A stretch of 64,000 nt of DNA from JAJXZJ01 sp050012855 (GTDB lineage Bacteria; Verrucomicrobiota; Verrucomicrobiia; Limisphaerales; J093): assembly GCA_050012855.1 (NCBI GenBank), contig JBEKGJ010000022.1, positions 9,474-73,473 on the forward strand. The letters are read 5' to 3'. The position numbers and the translations under genes are program-made. Within the stretch, counting starts at the first letter, position 1. The number at the start of each line of letters is the position of its first letter. Shown here piece by piece: positions 59,549 to 64,000 of the stretch. The notes below the pieces were generated by a model, which was not told where the DNA came from, did no database searches, and saw only the letters and a list, made by a program, of their open reading frames with translations.

Positions 59549-62446
59549 ATGTCGCGCCGACAGTATCCGTTTCACTTGATCGAAGCGAAGTGGCAGGCCG
59601 CCTGGGATGAACAGCGGACCTTTCGCGCCTGGAACCCGGGCGAAGTACTGCCGCCGGAACACCCGTTTGCGGTGCGCCACGGGCTGGAGAACCGCGCCGC
59701 CGGAGCCGCCGACCTTCCGCCGAAATATTACATCCTCGACATGTTCCCCTACCCGTCCGGCGCCGGCCTGCACGTCGGCCACCCCGAGGGCTACACCGCC
59801 ACGGACATCCTCGCCCGCTATCGCCGGGCCCGCGGTTTCAATGTGCTGCACCCGATCGGCTGGGATTCCTTCGGCCTGCCCGCCGAGCAATACGCGGTCA
59901 AGACGGGCCAGCATCCGCGTCAGACCACCGAGGCGAACATCAAGACGTTCAAGCGCCAGATCAAGAGCCTGGGCTTCAGCTACGACTGGTCGCGCGAACT
60001 CGCCACGACCGACCCGGACTATTTCAAGTGGACGCAGTGGATTTTTCTCCAGCTCTACAACTCCTGGTTCAACCCGGAGACGAACCGCGCCGAGCCGATC
60101 AGCACACTGAAATACCCGGCGGACCTGGAAAGCGTAGGACAGGCGTCGCGCCTGGCTCCAGTCTCTTCTGAATCTTCCTTGGAAGTTGGAGACAGGCGGG
60201 ACGCCTGTCCTACGGATATCGAAGCCCGCCGCCACGCCTACCGCGACAGCAAGCGTCTCGCCTACGTCAGCGAAGCGCCGGTAAACTGGTGCCCCGAACT
60301 CGGCACCGTCCTGGCCAACGAGGAAGTCATTGACGGCAAAAGCGAGGTGGGCGGCTTCCCGGTGATCCGCAAGCCGATGCGCCAATGGATGCTGCGCATC
60401 ACGGCCTACGCCGAGCGACTGCTCAACGATCTCGACACCATCGAATGGAGCGACTCGCTGAAGGAGATGCAGCGGAATTGGATCGGCCGCAGCGAAGGAG
60501 CCCAGGTGAAGTTTGAAGTTTCAAGTGGCCAGTGTTCAGGAACTGAGAACTTGAAACGGAACACTGAAAACTCGATCAGTGTGTTCACCACCCGTCCGGA
60601 CACGCTGTTCGGCGCGACCTACATGGTGCTCTCGCCGGAACACAAACTGGTGGACCGAATCACCACGCCGACACAGCGGCAGGCCGTTGCCGACTACCGG
60701 GCTTTTGCCGCGACCAAAAGCGATCTTGAGCGCACGGAACTCACGAAGGAGAAGACGGGCGTCTCCACTGGTGCCCATGCCATCAACCCGGTCAACGGCG
60801 AGCGGATCCCGATCTGGATCGCCGACTACGTCCTCGCCAGTTACGGCACCGGCGCGATCATGGCCGTGCCCGCGCATGACACCCGAGATTTCGAGTTCGC
60901 CACCAAGTTCAACCTGCCCATCGTCCAAGTCGTCCAACCGCCCGATCCGAAGACAGACTGGCGCGGCTTTGTGAATGATGGCGTGGCTGTGAATTCCACT
61001 GGACCCGACATTGCGATCACCGGCCTGCGCACGCCCGAAGCCAAGGAGAAGATCACCGCCTGGCTGGAGGCAAAAAACCTCGGCCGGAAAACCATCAACT
61101 ACAAGCTGCGCGACTGGTTGTTCAGCCGGCAGCGCTATTGGGGCGAGCCGTTTCCGATTGTTTGGAAGCGCGACGCCGCCGGCAACCTCCAGCACGTGGC
61201 TCTGCCCGAAAGCGCGCTGCCCCTGCTGCCGCCGCCTCTCGACGACTACAAGCCCACCGCCGACGGCCAACCGCCGCTCGCCCGCGCCCAGGATTGGGTG
61301 AACCTGCCGGACGGTTCGACGCGCGAGACCAATACGATGCCGCAATGGGCCGGCAGTTGCTGGTATTATCTCCGCTACCTCGACGCGAAGAATGGCAACG
61401 CGTTCGTCGGGAAGGAAGCCGAGCGCTATTGGATGGGAAGTTTCAAGTTTCAAGCTTCAAGTGTTCAGACTGAAAACTTGAAACTGAAAACTGAAAACTC
61501 GGTCCCCACCCCCGGCGTTGACCTCTATATGGGCGGCACCGAACACGCGGTCCTGCACCTGCTTTACGCCCGGTTCTGGCACAAGGTGCTGTTCGATCTC
61601 GGCCACGTTTCCACGCCGGAGCCGTTCTTCAAGCTGGTCAACCAGGGCCTGATCCTCGGCGAAGATGGACAGAAGATGTCCAAGGCCCGGGGCAACGTGG
61701 TGAACCCGGACGACATGATTAGGGAGTTCGGCGCCGATTCGCTTCGTCTTTACGAGATGTTCATGGGGCCGCTGGAAATGGTGAAACCGTGGAGCACCAA
61801 GGGTGTCGAGGGCGTCTATCGTTTCCTCGGCCGCGTCTGGCGGCTGTTCGTGGACGAGGCCAGCGAAACCGCCTTCGAGCAGAACTGCACTGCCCACCCG
61901 GAGCGTGAAGCGGAATTCCTGGGCGACATCAAACTCAACTCCGCGGTCCAGGACCGGCCCGCCACGCCCCCGCAGCTCAAGGCGCTCCACACCTGCATCA
62001 AGAAGGTGACCGAGGACCTCGAGGCGCTGCGTTTCAACACCGCGATCTCCGCCATGATGGTGTTCGTGAACGAAGCGATGTCGTGGGAAACGAAGCCGGT
62101 GGCCGTGCTCAGGCCGTTCCTGCAACTCCTCGCGCCCTTCGCGCCGCATGTGGCGGAGGAATTGTGGAGCAAGCTGCATTCGACCTTCGACCTTCGACCT
62201 TCGTCACTGGCCTACGCCCCGTGGCCCACGTTTGACCGCGAGCTGCTGGTCGAGGACACGCTCGAAATCCCCGTGCAGGTCAACGGCAGGCTGCGCGAGG
62301 TCATCCGGGTTCCGGCGACGGTGACGGACGATGCGCTCAAGGCGGCGGCGTTGGCAGCCGAAAGGGTGCAACCGTTCCTGGCCGGCAAGACGATTCGGAA
62401 GGTGATTCTTGTCCCCAAAAAGCTGGTCAACATTGCCGTCGGCTGA
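59549..62446 (+). CDS. leuS: Leucyl-tRNA synthetase with repeat-derived insertions
   Basis: 965 residues from the ATG at 59549 (MSRRQYPFHLIEAKWQAAWD), with about 100 residues more than usual. HIGH motif PYPSGAGLHVGHPEGY, editing (CP1) domain motifs TTRPDTLFGATYMVLSPEH and VPAHDTRDFEFA, KMSKS-type DGQKMSKARGNVVNPDD near residue 710, and C-terminal anticodon-binding and ACB domains are present. Insertions derived from intergenic-type repeats lie inside the frame at 60134-60213, 60512-60575, 61438-61500 and 62179-62204, all keeping the frame and without stops. They fall in surface loops between conserved blocks, so the enzyme is probably functional. Confidence 0.95.
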   Translation: MSRRQYPFHLIEAKWQAAWDEQRTFRAWNPGEVLPPEHPFAVRHGLENRAAGAADLPPKYYILDMFPYPSGAGLHVGHPEGYTATDILARYRRARGFNVLHPIGWDSFGLPAEQYAVKTGQHPRQTTEANIKTFKRQIKSLGFSYDWSRELATTDPDYFKWTQWIFLQLYNSWFNPETNRAEPISTLKYPADLESVGQASRLAPVSSESSLEVGDRRDACPTDIEARRHAYRDSKRLAYVSEAPVNWCPELGTVLANEEVIDGKSEVGGFPVIRKPMRQWMLRITAYAERLLNDLDTIEWSDSLKEMQRNWIGRSEGAQVKFEVSSGQCSGTENLKRNTENSISVFTTRPDTLFGATYMVLSPEHKLVDRITTPTQRQAVADYRAFAATKSDLERTELTKEKTGVSTGAHAINPVNGERIPIWIADYVLASYGTGAIMAVPAHDTRDFEFATKFNLPIVQVVQPPDPKTDWRGFVNDGVAVNSTGPDIAITGLRTPEAKEKITAWLEAKNLGRKTINYKLRDWLFSRQRYWGEPFPIVWKRDAAGNLQHVALPESALPLLPPPLDDYKPTADGQPPLARAQDWVNLPDGSTRETNTMPQWAGSCWYYLRYLDAKNGNAFVGKEAERYWMGSFKFQASSVQTENLKLKTENSVPTPGVDLYMGGTEHAVLHLLYARFWHKVLFDLGHVSTPEPFFKLVNQGLILGEDGQKMSKARGNVVNPDDMIREFGADSLRLYEMFMGPLEMVKPWSTKGVEGVYRFLGRVWRLFVDEASETAFEQNCTAHPEREAEFLGDIKLNSAVQDRPATPPQLKALHTCIKKVTEDLEALRFNTAISAMMVFVNEAMSWETKPVAVLRPFLQLLAPFAPHVAEELWSKLHSTFDLRPSSLAYAPWPTFDRELLVEDTLEIPVQVNGRLREVIRVPATVTDDALKAAALAAERVQPFLAGKTIRKVILVPKKLVNIAVG
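60134..60213. repeat. Palindromic repeat inserted in leuS
   Basis: GTAGGACAGGCGTCGCGCCTG (60134-60154) is the reverse complement, with one mismatch, of the segment at 60193-60213. It encodes 26-27 extra residues (GQASRLAPVSSESSLEVGDR and on) between the conserved ISTLKYPADLE and EARRHAYRDSK blocks. Confidence 0.85.
60512..60575. repeat. Interleaved inverted repeats inserted in leuS
   Basis: Order GTTTCAAGT, CAGTGTTC, ACTTGAAAC, GAACACTG. The arms pair 1-3 and 2-4. It encodes SSGQCSGTENLKRNTENS between conserved editing-domain sequence. Confidence 0.8.
61438..61500. repeat. TTTCAAG/CTTGAAA repeat inserted in leuS
   Basis: AAGTTTCAAGTTTCAAGCTTC, then CTGAAAACTTGAAACTGAAA. It encodes about 20 extra residues (FKFQASSVQTENLKLKTENS) before the conserved VDLYMGGTEHAVLHLLYARF. 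A simpler CGACCTTCGACCTTCGACC run at 62179-62204 adds a further loop. Confidence 0.8.
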
Positions 62447-62862
62447 ATTGTCGCCGGTCTGCAAGACACGCGAAGGGGTCAATAGTATTGGTAACTTCTG
62501 CCTGCGTCGGCGCGGTTCGGCACATGGCGCACAAGAACCGGCGGCGCGGCAGGAAGCTGGGCGGGCAGTTCGTGCTGTGCGACCGGTGGTCACTACCGGA
62601 CGTTCGGCCGTTGGCTGAACAATCCAGTCGCGGCCCAGCGGCCCGCGACCCATCATCAGCCACTCCGGGGGTATTGTCGCGTTGCTCCTCAATCCCGGCG
62701 GCATTCTGGAATGCCGTCAGCGTTTTCCTGGCACGTCATTCTCGTCAGTGAGGTGACACCCAATCTGCGATTGGGACCCTGCTCGTCACGATGAGGACAC
62801 GCGGCAGCGTGTCCGCCGACCAAACCCGACGAAGCTCGCCTGCGGCGGGCGCGACACCCGGC
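62447..62862. other. 416-base intergenic region
   Basis: No supported gene. One hairpin-like motif is AGGACACGCGGCAGCGTGTCC at about 62792-62812. A basic reading, AHKNRRRGRKLGGQFVLCDR, is open for 75 codons but has no recognisable family. Confidence 0.4.
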
Positions 62863-63681
62863 TCACCAGTATTCTTCGACGTGGATGGTGCCCGGTTCCT
62901 TGCCGCGCGCGAGCGTGAACCCGCGCGTCTCGAGCAGCGGCTTGACCGCGCTGATCATGTCCGGGTTGCCGCACAGGAAGACGTCCACCACCGCAGGATC
63001 GAGCTTCACCGCCGCCGCCTGCTCGACCACGCCCTGTTCGAGCAAGACCTGCAACCGACCGGTGCGGCCACGGAAATGCGGATCCTGTTCCGGGCGCGTG
63101 ATCGTGGGAAGGTAGGTGAAGTTGGGCCGGAGCCGCGCCAGACACTCGAGTTCCCCGCGGTAACCAAGGTCCCAACTGTAGCGGGCGCCGTGGATGACCA
63201 CGAACCGGCGATTCGTCTCGGCAATCAGCGCCGTGCGCAGCATGGACATGTACGGCGCCAGGCCCGTGCCCGTGGCGATCAAGACCACCCCTTTCTCGGG
63301 CGGCACCCGGTCGAGAGTGAATACGCCGGTGCCCTTGGGTCCCAGGAACAGCCGGCCGCCGTGAGGCAGGGCAAAAAGCCGCGGTGTGAGCAGGCCGCTG
63401 GTTACGAGCGTGATGAAGAACTCGAGGTATTGCCGCTCAAGACTGGACGAGGCGATGCTGTAGGCGCGGCGGATGAGCTTGTCCGGCGGCGGTGGGGCTT
63501 CCTCGGGCGCGGCTTCCGGCACGCGCGGCTCTCCGCCCCGCAGTCCGAGCACGCCATACTGGCCGGGGGCGAACTCGAAGAGGGGTCCGTCGGGCACGAC
63601 CCGCAGCACGAGCAGTTGCGGGTTGATGGCTTCGCGGCCGGTTACGGTGGCGTTGTAGGGCGTTGGGACGTTCTCGCTCAT
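62863..63681 (-). CDS. fpr: Ferredoxin--NADP+ reductase
   Basis: 272 residues from the ATG at 63681 (MSENVPTPYNATVTGREAIN). The FAD domain has YGVLGLRGGEPR, RRAYSIASSS (RxYS motif) and the flavin phosphate region; the NAD(P) domain has VVLIATGTGLAPYMSMLRT, VIHGARYSWDLGYRGEL and VFLCGNPDMISAVKPLLETR. The C-terminus is IHVEEYW with an aromatic end, typical of Fpr (Azotobacter/E. coli type). It links NADPH and ferredoxin pools, useful for the ferredoxin-linked IorAB and Hyf-like complexes. An extra loop (PRVPEAAPEEAPPPPDK) interrupts the FAD domain. Confidence 0.9.
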   Translation of the reverse strand: MSENVPTPYNATVTGREAINPQLLVLRVVPDGPLFEFAPGQYGVLGLRGGEPRVPEAAPEEAPPPPDKLIRRAYSIASSSLERQYLEFFITLVTSGLLTPRLFALPHGGRLFLGPKGTGVFTLDRVPPEKGVVLIATGTGLAPYMSMLRTALIAETNRRFVVIHGARYSWDLGYRGELECLARLRPNFTYLPTITRPEQDPHFRGRTGRLQVLLEQGVVEQAAAVKLDPAVVDVFLCGNPDMISAVKPLLETRGFTLARGKEPGTIHVEEYW

Positions 63682-63919
63682 GTTCCAGTGCGGGAACGGT
63701 AAACGAGATCGGGCCAATTGCCAGTGGGACTTTGGTCAGTGCCCGCCGGCGGGCCGGCAATTCGGTGGACCCAACACTGCCGCAACCGACACCAGGCCAC
63801 CCTGCGGGGTTCTTATGACGCCCTAACCTCCAACGACCGCCGAAAAACCCTCGCGCTGGCAACCACCCGCCAGGCTAGAGTCCTTGAAGTTCAAAACATG
63901 GAGTGGACAGGTCAAGTTT
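63682..63919. other. Intergenic stretch
   Basis: About 240 bases with no gene seen between the fpr start and the end of the partial gene on the same strand. Confidence 0.4.
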
Positions 63920-64000
63920 TCAGGCGGCCAGTTGTTGCTGGAAGTAATCGGTCAGTTGAGTGTGGAAGGCACGGAAGCTCTTGGCCAGGGGCGGGGGCTC
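63920..64000 (-). CDS. C-terminal end of an unidentified protein (partial)
   Basis: The minus strand reads EPPPLAKSFRAFHTQLTDYF then QQQLAA and a stop at 63920-63922. The gene runs off the right edge of the window. Twenty-six residues are not enough to assign a family; a transposase end is possible. Confidence 0.4.
   Translation of the reverse strand, partial: EPPPLAKSFRAFHTQLTDYFQQQLAA

Noticed and set aside
1..64000. CRISPR array or rRNA genes
   Set aside because: No regularly spaced identical repeats of 23-40 bases and no rRNA sequence were seen; the repeats present are palindromic or short tandem units.

Overview
The window looks like a chromosome segment of a verrucomicrobial bacterium (Verrucomicrobiota, probably a Pedosphaera/Limisphaerales-type lineage). 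This is inferred from high GC by eye, a fused LpxC-FabZ gene (Gram-negative outer membrane), a type II pseudopilin with the FTLIELLVVIAIIAILAGLL start, a Tat-signalled Gfo/Idh/MocA oxidoreductase, a secreted protein with a verrucomicrobial-style C-terminal module, and many short palindromic or tandem intergenic repeats. No rRNA or named taxon marker settles it.

Layout. 1-4.8 kb: the end of enolase, then an operon controlled by two copies of a fluoride (crcB-type) riboswitch. It encodes a P-loop ATPase, an unknown protein with a probable frameshift, a metallophosphoesterase fused to an all-alpha dUTPase, and a dynamin-like GTPase. 5-13 kb: MFS transporter, Nudix-TadA fusion, glycogen-binding-type domain protein, uvrC, oxidoreductase, DUF2292, M14-type desuccinylase, tRNA-Cys. 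13-16 kb: outer-membrane protein and O-acetylhomoserine sulfhydrylase. 15.96-18.85 kb: a decayed integron with a broken integrase on the minus strand, three gene cassettes and three attC sites. 19.1-22.4 kb: a RelB/MazF-type toxin-antitoxin pair, an AraC regulator with an MtaB-like methyltransferase, and a fragment of a second sulfhydrylase gene. 22.5-26.9 kb: sulfate ABC transporter (cysT, cysW, cysA), pyrH, frr. 27-31 kb: iorBA and a sodium:solute symporter. 31-35 kb: an attC-like site with two minus-strand accessory genes, a pseudopilin and gltD. 35.5-38.7 kb: lpxC/fabZ, lpxA and an EamA transporter.

39-55 kb holds two back-to-back six-subunit complexes related to group 4 hydrogenases and complex I (HyfB, C, E, F, G, I). 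Both large subunits lack the nickel-binding cysteines, so they resemble the energy-converting-hydrogenase-related (Ehr) type and not hydrogenases. The first copy carries an embedded helix-turn-helix/PTS-EIIA gene and a 32-residue membrane peptide; the second has a decayed ferredoxin domain. 55-64 kb: a SIR2-histidine kinase-receiver fusion, a secreted protein, leuS with several repeat-derived in-frame insertions, a ferredoxin-NADP reductase, and the last 26 codons of an unknown minus-strand gene.

The most promising undescribed systems are the fluoride-switched operon at 0.5-4.8 kb, the tandem Ehr modules with an EIIA regulator, and the SIR2-hybrid kinase. A second theme is repeat invasion: palindromic elements supply the 3' ends of uvrC, iorB and the pilin gene and insert in frame inside leuS.
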